From Fragilaria radians (taxonomy: Eukaryota > Bacillariophyta > Fragilariophyceae > Fragilariales > Fragilariaceae): a stretch of 45,833 nucleotides of DNA. Where the stretch lies: the NCBI GenBank assembly GCA_900642245.1, contig CAAAJI010000009.1, positions 137,637 through 183,469 on the forward strand. Direction: 5' to 3'. The notes beneath the pieces were generated by a model. The model worked only from the letters and a program-made list of their open reading frames with translations. It did not search any database and was not told the origin of the DNA. The first letter of the stretch is position 1. Every line of letters starts with the position of its first letter. Below are positions 35,000 to 45,132 of the stretch, one piece after another. Both the position numbers and the translations under genes were made by a program.

Positions 35000-37332
35000 C
35001 TACAAAAGAAGCAGTCGATGATCACCCACCGATGAGCGGTTGTAGCATAGTGTGCAACAAGAACATTCTATCTCAGGTTTCGTTCCATTACAATCGGACG
35101 ATACGGTTTGTAACGTACTCATGCTCCTTAGCGTGCATATTTCGTCCGGAATGGTTCCATGAAGGTTCGTGCCGGCAAGATGTAAGATTTCAAGCTTACT
35201 AAGCTGACCAATTTCCGACGGAAGCGTCCCCGTCAATTCTGTGAAGTAGAATACTAGTGTTTTCAAACTAGACAAGTCTCCGAATCGAGGAGATATTGTC
35301 CCACTTAACGGATTCACACCTAAATTGAGGAAACTGAGCGACGATCCAAACATGAATAGCTCAACCGGAAGATTGCCATGAAATTTGTTGTTTCCGAGAT
35401 CAAGCATAGTCAAAGTATCGGATATTATTTCTCCAGGCAACGTTCCTGTTAGCCTGTTGTTGATGGCGTTGAATGTTCTTAGAGCGATTAGTTGACCCAA
35501 ACCAGAGTGCAAGGTCCCAGATAATTGATTGTTTGATAGGTCGATATGCTGCAGGTACTCCGAAACCTCAAATATAGACTGTGGTATGGTGCCATTGAGT
35601 AAATTCGACCCCAAATCAATATATTGGAGAGCTGGTGTAAAAATTTTGGAAGGAATGGAACCTGTCAAGCTATTTCCACCTAGATTCAAGTAAGTAAGAG
35701 TCTCCAAGCTCACAACTTCATTATGAATGGACCCAGCGTAGTTGTTGTCATTCAATATCAGGAAGCGCAGCTGTGCCAACCACTTAAGATTTGCTGGAAT
35801 CGTTCCATATAGTGCGTTATGGTCAAGGCTGAGTGACGAAACTCGTGTAAGGGCGCCAAGCTCACGAGGTAATTGACCTTTTAACCCATTTTCTCCTATG
35901 CATTAAAAGTGTAAGCAGATTTTTCTTGGCATCATGTCAAAATAAGGCACTTCAGATACTTACGAATGCTAATACTAGTAATTTTATTGGTGGAATCACA
36001 TCTTATTCCTAGCCAGTTACATTCCGGTGCTGATCCAAGAAAGCGAAGTGCTTCGGAGCCACAATCAGTTTTTCCTTCAGGTGGGCCGCATGATTTCCAT
36101 GAGACGTTGCCATTTGTCGCAAAATAGAAAACACTCAATACATAACGCTGGAGGACTGTCACCCTAGAAGTAGGCATTAAAGGATCATCCTTCATCACCC
36201 ATTGCATGGCTCGGTACTGTGGTGACGTGGGGTTCATAAGCGCAAGGACGCCAGAGAGGGATATACATAATTCCTTGATTGTGTCACGTCGACTAACTTG
36301 ATCTTCTTCGGACGTCGCATTTGGAAACCCAGGAAGAATTGCGGTTGGCATTTCTGAAACTCCGACAGTGAAGTTAGTTGTGCTCGAGATTGTCGGTACC
36401 CTAGAGGCATTTACAATCTTTTGTGGTTTTTGAGTCGAATTGAATCGAGATTTAGAAGGATAAGTGCTAGGGATTTGTCTTGATGGGACAACTAGAGATG
36501 ATACTATACTTGGATGCTGTGAAGGCGTAGACGATGATGGCTGAATCGTTCTCTTTATTTCAAGCGATGGTATTGATGACGTTGGTGCAAATGGGGTTTT
36601 TGGCGATACTGTTGGTGATGGAATCGTAGGACTCATAGACACAGGGTTAACTGTCGAAGATGACATCGTGGCTTCATCAGAAAACATGGGAGATGCACTG
36701 TCCCTACTTCTCGAAGTCTGCCGTATCCCTGCCAAAATCACAAATGTTATTATCGTTCCGATCAAAATTCCTGCCAAAATCGTGTAAATTGTGGCATGAT
36801 ATCGTTTCCACAGTTTTCTGATCTGATTGACAGCACCGCGCTTCTCATGAATCTCATTTGCGTTACGATTTCGGTCATTATCAGTTAGCCTATAAATTTC
36901 AGAATTGTAAAACTGACTATTGGCATCCCTTCCAACCTGAATTGAATCAGGGTCCTGTCGTGTCTGGATGACTTCAGCTGTCGCTGCCAAAAGAAGGGGG
37001 GAGTTTAAAATTGATTCCCGAGTAAAGACTTGTCCTTGCTGTTCGCTATGCTCTGAATGAATCTGGATTTCTAGGTCTGATGGATTTACATCGATTCCAA
37101 CCATTTCGTATTCTACACTGGCATTGTGTGGATCTAATTGGGGATCGCTTTTGTTAGTTACTACGAGAAGGTCATCACTTTCCGAAGATGTAGAGTCACA
37201 ATGACTACCGCTGGTATCGCTGCTAAGATTCTGAAGGAGAATCAAATCATGAATAGGATTATCGGAAGTCCGAGAAAATGCACCCCACCCATCACTGCCA
37301 TCGGAATCGTTGTCGCTTCCTGGTGACAACAT
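35000..37332 (-). CDS. Leucine-rich-repeat transmembrane protein, no kinase
   Basis: Two exons on the minus strand, 37332-35964 and 35895-35000, encode 754 residues. The intron is 68 bases, phase 1, GTAAGT to CATAG. Residues 1-175 are acidic and Ser/Asp-rich, without a signal peptide. One membrane helix lies at about 180-203 (ATIYTILAGILIGTIITFVI), preceded by basic residues. A Ser/Thr/Pro-rich stalk of about 120 residues comes next. Then an N-cap region with paired cysteines (W-K-S-C-G-P-P, A-P-E-C-N-W-L-G-I-R-C) leads into about ten plant-type repeats of the N-x-L-x-G-x-I/L-P form and a cysteine-rich C-cap (ECSCCTLC). A cytosolic N-terminus with an extracellular LRR C-terminus is the usual diatom layout, suggesting adhesion or recognition. 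The ligand is unknown. The first in-frame ATG is used. A tiny upstream exon at 37421-37447 (9 codons) is a possible alternative. Confidence 0.85.
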
Positions 37333-37447
37333 CAGTAAGCTTGATTTTTTCTTCAATCCACTCCTCCCTTGCTCTTTCGTCTTCCAAGTCCAGAAAAATG
37401 GGTAATTTGTCAAATCTCACCTTGCTCAACGGATACAACGGACACAT
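37292..37447 (-). other. Upstream open frame overlapping LRR gene start
   Basis: A 51-codon ATG-to-TGA frame starts 115 bases before the LRR gene's ATG and overlaps its first 41 bases in another frame. Its sequence (MCPLYPLSK, then an acidic stretch with DLEDERAREEW) looks protein-like. It could be a translated upstream ORF, a frameshifted true N-terminus, or part of a first exon with donor AAG/GTGAGA. Confidence 0.35.
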
Positions 37448-40400
37448 CAGAAGTCTTGAGAACAAAAATATACCGTTAAGCTTTATGAAGTAACGTTACA
37501 CTCCAACGTCAGAAAAAGAATAATTCAATTTATTTAACGCAGGTTACAGACAATAGTAAAATATGGCATAAATTTTTTTGCTTTCAAGAATGTTTTCTGA
37601 TTCTATGAAAACCATAATCTCTGATTTCATACAATCTAAGATGCAAACATAAGAAGGAAAAACAATGATAGTACTTTGCTATCATCTTTAGTTGGCTCAC
37701 GACAAAATCATTGGATTCTGTCACTTTGAATATACGTTGGATTGTCAAAGTTTGCAAAATTAACTTAATTGGAAACCTTCAGTTCATTCATCCATCAAAT
37801 TCAAGGATAGTGACCAATATTCATTGATAAATTTTTCATACGAAGTTCCACATTTTGAAATTATTCCAATTGATTTACTAGCACGCAACCTTCTCATTAT
37901 TTTGGTAGCAAAATTGGCATCTAGCTTGTCTTGTCTTGTTAATTATTGCATTGCAGGTGATATCCTTTTAGTCACTAGATTGATCTGCGGTATCTTCAAC
38001 ATTAGCTAAACTCAAACTACAAATGTTATATAAACATTTCAATTACAATTGAAATAACAATGACTTCCTTGATCTATAGGATATTCAGTTTGTTTACCAC
38101 ACTGAGTGAGCAGTTACATTCATAACGGTGCCTTCTCGTGTTTGAAAGCCATAATACTCCTCAATGCACTTATAGATGCAATCATGATATGTCATGCTCC
38201 TCAGATTATGATGTGTCTGTTGTCCGATTCCCCCCGGAAAGTTTCTATGAATGATGACCTAGGGTCATAATCATCAAGACTTTGATTGTGGAGCTGGAGT
38301 GACCATGGCACATGACCTCAAGTCAACCGAACCCTTTTATTTTTTTTCCTTTGTTTGATTATGGGTTGTTGAAGGTTAATATTATGGCAGGCTTTATCGA
38401 GACGGATTTAAACTTTCTTTGGTTCTCAAAGCAATGTACTGGTGTTCAAAGTTGCATGAAAGAGTTTATGATTGTCTACCAAGATTTCTTGTGGTATGGG
38501 ATTCCTAAGTGAAGTAATATCTCCTGGATCACACATTATTCAGCAACTTAATGATCTACAATCTATGGGGATAGCTATTGCCAAATTCTTTCTTTTGTCT
38601 TACGTCAATCCTGGTTCAAGTTCACTTTGGGGATTTTTGTCGGGAGATATTCATCACAATTTCTCTCCGTCTTGAACCTTAGAATATTTTACATGATACT
38701 CTGTACTTTCAACGTGGCATGGGACTATACTAGGCGGCGAATCATGACTACGATGACGAGATAAAGTGGGGAATACATTTATCGGCAACAAGTTGTAGAA
38801 AAAGTGGTAATTTTTCATTTCTAGTGATTGGTTAGCACTGCACTGGAGAATTTAAAGAGATAATTTAGCTATTTATAGAGTGAATCGATTAAGCATATGG
38901 CTGCTCTACCCCCCCCCCCCCCTACGAGTTCCATTTACTAAACAATGATTTGAGTTAAATATCTAATAGGTAGCGCCAAATATTCTGATGGTAAATAATG
39001 GAGGCTGAGTGCATATGAAAATTAGTCTACTTGGCCCCTTGTTTGCGCATGTGATATCTGGTTTTTGGAGTTGAATGCCTTCTCTCCTTGAAAGACTCAC
39101 CCAGCTTTCTCTTTAACCTTTTGTTTCAGTCTTTACAACATTTTAGCTAGTACTACTAGATGCTCCTCATTTGAGCCTTTGTGGGTACTAGAGTGTTATC
39201 TATGTTTGCCATTGCTTTGATCATGTTTGCAAAAGGATTTTCCATTGTATTTCCGAGAATGTATTACTAAGTGTTCCTTAGGTAGTGCTTGCAGTTTCTC
39301 AAAGGCATTTGCTCATAGTAATGGGATTGGATTCATTGTGTCAGAAAATGTCAGTCCATTCAAGGAATTTAGTTGGCCGCAAATATCTGATATTGGGTAA
39401 AATTAATATAGGTATTTAGCTGAGTAAGGTTGCAGCAACTTAAGCATTCTCGGTGATTTGAAGCCTTTTGGAATTATTCTGCAACTGCACTCTTGCAGTA
39501 CTCCTACACTTATCAAATCAAATGATTAATCTCCTTCGTATTTGTTTCACAGTGCATATGCCAGATGATTGTTGATAGATCAACTAAAGAACTCATTTGC
39601 ACCTTAATCTAAAAAACAATCACTGATAGAACATGCAAGGCATAAGCTGGAGTATTTCACCAAGCATTAGATTGACACTTGCAACCTGTATATACCTCTG
39701 TACAGTATCCAAGGGGCATAGTGAGATATTCATTTGGATTATCAACTTTAGAGAGCATTGTTGCCTCTCTCTCTCTCATACTGTACATTTACACTACATC
39801 TCAGCAAGATTTCTACAATAAAAGGCCATACAACCGCCTCTTAACTGATGACTCCTTCTAATTTATATTCTAAAGCATCTGTGTGTATGTCATTGAAGTC
39901 TGAGAAGTCCACAAAAGGTTTTTTGCATATTCGCTTTTTCACTCTATGAAAGACTGATAACTTGAATTTCTTACTACCATATGGTAACCAACATGCTTAT
40001 TTAGCTAATTTCTAGCCATTTTTGTATTGCCTATTGCAAATGAATAGTTGGATTGCAATGCTCTATGCCAAGAGAATTTGGTGTGTCAATCAAAATGTGC
40101 AAGCCCTCCATCAAAGGTGAGCTCGCCAATTCAACATTTGCATTTCCTGAGTTGAAACCGTTCAGAGGGCATAGAGGCTTAATTGTACAAACACTCAGAT
40201 TAATAAGAATTTCGTAATTTTGACAAATGATTTTGAGACTCAAATAGATTTTGGAAAACATGTGTATCCTCCTTGCAGCATCAGATCAGGTGATTTCAAT
40301 TGTATTCCGTTTTTGTCCACTTACTTCTTACATTTTGTAAACATTGATTTCCAGACTCATTCGAGATGATTACTAATACATTTCAGGGATTATCTAGGTA

Positions 40401-40768
40401 TAGTTGGTGACACAATTATTTCTTGACGAAAATCAAATATAAATTATAGTAATTACTATTTCAAGCAAGTAGAAAATTTGTCTTTCGTAATAAAACTGGG
40501 AGCTAAATAATATCTTTTGTCAAATAAGCCTGGGTAATCTCTGCTTGGGTCATCAAATGACCTTAACTTATTGACCCACGCGATGAAAATGTTTTCCTTT
40601 GTCAAATACGATCAGCTTTTGTGACGAGAATATGCCTACCTTGAAGTTAAACCATTGAGAAGAGAATCATTGACTTCAACACGTCGCAAAAACTACGATA
40701 TTGATTTAAACTAGTATTTGTCCTTATTTACGCTGAAACAAAAATTCCTTCTAAAGCATTCCTGCAGA
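37448..40768. other. Long spacer, probably relic-bearing
   Basis: This is 3.3 kb with no intact gene. A minus-strand stretch near 39100-39300 reads like a broken protein but cannot be assigned. Low-complexity tracts include 14 C at 38909-38922 and a CT run at 39765-39778. The right end is the promoter region of the secreted-protein gene at 40890. Confidence 0.45.
38909..38922. repeat. Homopolymer of 14 C
   Basis: The longest single-base run I noticed in the window, in non-coding sequence. The length may be unreliable for sequencing reasons. Confidence 0.8.
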
Positions 40769-40822
40769 GGGCTTTCTATCGCGAAGGGCTTTCTATCGCG
40801 AAGGGCTTTCTATCTCGAAGGG
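40769..40822 (+). repeat. Three tandem 17-base promoter units
   Basis: Units start at 40769, 40786 and 40803. The first two read GGGCTTTCTATCGCGAA and the third GGGCTTTCTATCTCGAA, followed by GGG. The array ends 67 bases before the ATG of the secreted-protein gene at 40890. The third unit plus GGG differs by one base from the single element before the paralogous gene (45231-45250, minus strand). Such position-specific conservation between paralogs suggests a core-promoter or transcription-factor site. The factor is unknown. Confidence 0.8.
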
Positions 40823-40889
40823 TCATATAAACAAAAGAGTCATTCGTTGTCAATTCATTTTTCGTATGAACTATCCGAAACGCAAGAAC

Positions 40890-41504
40890 ATGAAGCTCAT
40901 GCTCCTAATGTGTGCTTCGATAATCAAATTATCATCAGCTTACGAGTTTATGTTTCAAATTACGGTAACAAGTTCGAAGGAATCGAAATGTAATCTCGAC
41001 TTTCAAGGATTAAAGTTCGCAATTGAACATTTATTGGAATCTGAAGGTAATGAGTACCTTCAAGAAAATGGCTTTCCAGGAATTTTCACTAATGTAAAAA
41101 TATTAGATGGGGATTTCCTTCGTCAGTTGATGGAGAAAGAAACAGAAGAATCAATAGAAATGTCTGAGACGGCAGGAAATAGGGTTGAATCAACTTTTGC
41201 AGAAGAGAAAGAAGACCTTAATGAGCCCAATAACGCAATAGCAACAGCGCATCGTCGATTGCCTTTTTCTTGGGGGGGAGGTGGTATTTGTAGTGGCTGT
41301 CCTAAAGACAATGGCGATGGAAGGCGAGTACTTCGTGGTCTACAGAATGAAAGGAACCTTAAGAAATTTTCGAAGCGGGATGTCCAAGGTCGTTTTAATT
41401 GGGATCTAAAATTAAAATTTCCTGATGTCATCCGAAAATACGAAGATAAAAAGAAGTGTCGTGAATCTGATGCGGAATGGAACGTAGAATTTACGTTTAT
41501 TTGA
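40890..41504 (+). CDS. Small secreted cysteine-containing protein, copy A (family not recognised)
   Basis: The single exon encodes 204 residues from the ATG at 40890. An ATG eight codons upstream is possible, but the paralog at 44485-45132 begins exactly here (M-K), so this start is preferred. Residues 1-17 are a signal peptide ending SSA before Tyr18. The mature part has cysteines at 34, 134, 137 and 190, all conserved in the paralog. By hand, 49 of the first 80 residues match. Conserved blocks are KESKC, YLQ-x-NGFPGIFT-x-VKI (about 56-71) and the core WGG-x-GIC-x-GCP-x-DNGDGRR-x-LRGLQ (about 128-152). FSKR at 160-163 and a C-terminal EW-x-x-EF-x-F strand are also conserved. The middle (about 85-125) is variable and acidic. 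DNGDG looks like a calcium-binding loop fragment, and the basic pairs could be protease sites. Both ideas are inference. Function unknown. Confidence 0.82.
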   Translation: MKLMLLMCASIIKLSSAYEFMFQITVTSSKESKCNLDFQGLKFAIEHLLESEGNEYLQENGFPGIFTNVKILDGDFLRQLMEKETEESIEMSETAGNRVESTFAEEKEDLNEPNNAIATAHRRLPFSWGGGGICSGCPKDNGDGRRVLRGLQNERNLKKFSKRDVQGRFNWDLKLKFPDVIRKYEDKKKCRESDAEWNVEFTFI

Positions 41505-42287
41505 GGGAATTCAAGTCTAGACTTTACTGTTCTTTGTTACAATTTCATTAAATTTGATATAAAACATACATATAGGGTACACACGTTAAAAGAAAAGAAA
41601 TTACTTTCTCTATTTTAGAAAGCTACATGGGAGTAAGACCCAAAGCAGAAGGTGGAGTACCACACGTGGTAGAATCATTCATTCAATGTGGTAAAACTTC
41701 AATTACATTACAAAACCGAAACATACTCCACAGAAGTTTACCCGGTGAAAAATGTCAGTTAACATTATTTGAATCAAACAAAGTCTAATCATTCGCTTTA
41801 CCTGATAAAATTATGCTTGATAGCAGCTATCCTGAGGGAAATTTCGGAACCCATCTAGTAGATCGTTCGATTCGTGTTTCGCCGTCATTTTATTTGATTA
41901 GCCCTTTCAACTCCCTTATAAACTTTTTCTTATCAGGAACCATTATCAAATGCAATTATGAAACAGAGTTCAACACATTTATTGACATTTTGAGACAATT
42001 GTAAAATGATGGATACAAGATCAAAAATGACAAGAGTCTTGGGCAAATTAATGGAATGGGAGAGATGTCTCACTTGGCTAAGGATACCGTAGACAACTAA
42101 CTACAAGGGATTGCTGTTGCAAAATTTGATAACAACAGAGAAAGAATTACTTGAATTTCCAAGAAATTGATGGTTTTGTTTAGCCACTGGCCTGTTTTAT
42201 GAATGATCTCTGTTTTCAAATTGTGGAAAACTGTATAGTTGACATGTATGTTTCTAGAAGGCAAGTTAATTGAATCCAAATGTCTGT
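41505..42287. other. Spacer after secreted-protein gene A
   Basis: AT-rich sequence without a supported gene. It may include the 3' untranslated region of the gene before it and the unrecognisable start of the copia remnant that follows. Confidence 0.4.
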
Positions 42288-43490
42288 TTCTGTGATTCTG
42301 GAGCCACTTCAAATATGATTGGTGAAGATATCAAGAAAACAGAATTTGATCAACATATCACTTTGGGTGATAGAAAGACACTTTGAGAAAAACAAAATTG
42401 AGATTTAGAGCTTTCAAGGAAGGGAACATCAGAAAATATTCCTAAAGGATGTGAAAGTGGTTTAAGGCCTCAAATACAATTTCTTTAGTGTTTAGCGATA
42501 CATTTGGTGCCAACATCAGAAATGAAGAGGATAGCATGTAAATTACAAAAGGGTGATTCAATTTAATTTGATGAAAGATCAGAGTCGGTAAAATAATCAG
42601 TGACATGAAAATAAAGTGAATATACATTCATTGAAAAAAGCAAGAAATCAAAGAATTGTATGAAGCTTCATCAATGTCAATGATATCATTCTATGCGACT
42701 AACCATCGACAGCTAATCAAATGAGAAGTGAACTCCAAGAAGTTTGCAATGTTAAATGTTAGAACCAGATGCATGCTACATACAGAAGGATTGGATAAAG
42801 ATATAATGGCAAAATGTTGATACCAGCCCAGCAACCAATTTGTCGAATCTGGTGGCAATGTTCAATGGAAAGAGTAACAAAGAATTTCATCATGGCATTA
42901 AAGCTCCATATTGAAATAAATTGAACCTTTTGAGAAACTGAATTGCAACAGTATCAGAGAACTCTATATTGACATGGGTAGGAAATTTTGTTTAGGTACA
43001 TGAAGGAAAATTTCCTCTATGAATACTTTGCTTTTCTAAAAGCAAGTTCATCACACCAAATATCTGACAAGTCTCCATCGTAAACCCTAATCAACTGTAA
43101 TTCTGCACTTTATAACTTAGTTGAAGTATCAATGTGTCGTTTGGAAAATCATCTGAGAAGAATTAACTTGTCCTAATGTACCGTGTGCTGTACAACATTG
43201 TGCACCTTGCAGTAAAAAAACAAGGGGTCAAGTGCTTGACCCTCATTTAGGTGAATCCATTGAAGTACATACTAACGCTGATTTTAATGGCCTCCCGAAT
43301 ATAACAGCAGCGTGTGAAGATCTTTCAAAATCAAAATCACTTTCTGGATTCATTCATATCTATGTTAATTGTCCTATGGTATATACTTGAACAACCCTTC
43401 TCTCGAAATCAAGTTTTAAAGAATGAGGAGAAAAAGAACGCTTGTGAGATAATTTTTCTTACGATAGAAAGTATCGTTACATTTAATCAT
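42288..43490 (+). mobile_element. Decayed, internally deleted Ty1/copia remnant
   Basis: On the plus strand, CDSGATSNMIGEDIKK at 42291-42338 matches the copia aspartic-protease motif D-S-G-A-T. Broken fragments suggesting the protease/pre-integrase region follow. From about 43184, AVQHCAPCSKKTRGQVLDPH and then LGESIEVHTNADFNGL match the end of the copia polymerase (AV-R-YL-KTR-GL) and its RNase H (EV-DADF-G). SKSKSLSGFI and NCPMVYT match K-S-R-T-G-x-V-I and G-C-P-x-x-W. Only about 0.9 kb separates protease and RNase H, so most integrase and polymerase sequence is missing. Stops and frameshifts are frequent. No LTRs were found by eye. Confidence 0.75.
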
Positions 43491-44484
43491 GTATAAATGT
43501 TGAGTCTCTAATTTTTTTTGTCTCTCGTCCATTTAGAGCGACTAGTATTCAAAAAGCCTCAATGCTTTAGGATTGGCAGCAGTTTAGGATTCTAGCATTC
43601 TAGATCCCCAAATCAGACATTGCATCAAATCAAGTTTCTCCTTGTTGCCTGGGATACTAGCGTTCAGATTTGAGTTAAGGTTTGCGCAAAGGGGCAAACA
43701 ATAAAAAAGATGAAGGGGCTAGAGATGTGTCAAAAAATCGAGATTACTGCTGCTAAGACAGTAATATTAGTTTACAATGAATTGATTCCATGTCTTCATC
43801 TACAATCCATACATCCAGATATGTATGCCTAATGAGATTTTGATCAAGGGCAAAAATCAGAAACTCAGAATGAAAGATACATCAACATCTCTAATACTAA
43901 GTAGTATTGCAATACCTCATAGTTCTCTGTTTACTCTTTGCAAAATCCGAGTTGTTTTGTCTTGTTTGCCGTAGCACGGCACCACTATAAATCGTGTCGA
44001 GACCGAGTAATCGCTTTTCTGCTAAAAGTATTAAAATGAAGAACTTTTCATTAAAATCTGTTACAATTCGTCACCCACAGTTATTTTATATTTTGAGAGT
44101 ACATGTTGCTGACGGGAGAAAATGAATAGTTATGCTACAGAGTTGTTAGAAATCAAGACAATGATTTCAAAAGACTATTGAATAATCATTCTAATTAATG
44201 TCTCTCAAGAAATCCTTTTTATGAGAGCTTTCCATTATAACGGTCACATAGATGTAATCGTTAAAATCTTCATGTACTATTTAAAATCTAGTTGCTAACT
44301 TATTCACCCCTATACTTTCCACATTTTCCCAATAATTTAGGATATATTTCTGGATCCACCAAGCAATAAGAAAACTGGAATAGATTCCTTTTCTAAACAT
44401 GCGGCAAACGATGATAAGGATGCATGATATATTATGAAATATAACAAAAATTCCTTTTCCCCTAGTGTCGCGGCTTGAAATCAA
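43491..44484. other. Spacer before secreted-protein gene B
   Basis: About 1 kb without a supported gene. Some of it may be further decayed retroelement, plus the 3' untranslated region of the minus-strand gene that ends at 44485. Confidence 0.45.
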
Positions 44485-45132
44485 TCAGAGGAAGATAAAT
44501 TCCGCAATCCATTCTGAGTCATCGTCGTCGTCACTACATTCACTCTCGTCTTCGAATTCCTCGACGATGTCTGGTAATTCTACTTTTAAACCTTGATTAA
44601 CATAAGCTTGTACACTGCGCTTGGAAAATGCTGTACCCTTACTATCGAATTGAAGACCGCGCAGTGCCCGCCTTCCATCTCCGTTATCTATAGGACAACC
44701 TCTGCATATACCATTTCCTCCCCAAGTAAAAGATAAATGACGATGTTCAGTTTCCATTGAATCATTGAACAAAATAATTTCTTCATTATCCTTCATGTGC
44801 GTTGATTCAACACGTCTTTGCGATGAATGCTGTTTTGTATAATGAGAAGCATCGACAAAGTCTTCTGATTTCATATCTGATTCTATTTCTGTAAGTTGAC
44901 GAAAATAATCGCCTTCAAATATTTTCACATCAGTGAAAATTCCAGGAAAACCATTGTCTTGAAGGTACTGATTTCCACCAGACTCCATTGTCTTCCCTAG
45001 AGCATACTTTAATCTTTCGGGGTCGAGACTACATTTCGATTCCTTTGGAGTTGTAAGCTTTACTTGAAAATTGAATTGGTACGCTGATGATAATGCGATT
45101 ATAGAAGCGTGAATCAGTATAACAAACTTCAT
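44485..45132 (-). CDS. Small secreted cysteine-containing protein, copy B (family not recognised)
   Basis: The single exon encodes 215 residues. Residues 1-17 are a signal peptide (MKFVILIHASIIALSSA), before Tyr18. It is paralogous to the protein at 40890-41504 and convergent with it, about 3 kb away. The four mature cysteines (34, 143, 146, 199) align with those of the other copy. The core WGGNGICRGCPIDNGDGRR runs from about 137 to 155 and continues ALRGLQ. FSKRSVQ (169-175) and the C-terminal EWIAEFIFL are also shared. The middle is longer and different from the other copy, including HYTKQHSSQRRVEST. An acidic run (DDDDD, about 201-205) precedes the C-terminus. Conservation of both ends and of the core, with a free middle, suggests selection on both copies rather than decay. 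The role is unknown; a secreted or cell-wall location is inferred from the signal peptide. Confidence 0.82.
   Translation of the reverse strand: MKFVILIHASIIALSSAYQFNFQVKLTTPKESKCSLDPERLKYALGKTMESGGNQYLQDNGFPGIFTDVKIFEGDYFRQLTEIESDMKSEDFVDASHYTKQHSSQRRVESTHMKDNEEIILFNDSMETEHRHLSFTWGGNGICRGCPIDNGDGRRALRGLQFDSKGTAFSKRSVQAYVNQGLKVELPDIVEEFEDESECSDDDDDSEWIAEFIFL

Noticed and set aside
43225..43242. GGGTCAAG-TG-CTTGACCC palindrome
   Set aside because: It falls within the recognisable copia RNase H reading frame, so chance is the simplest reading.
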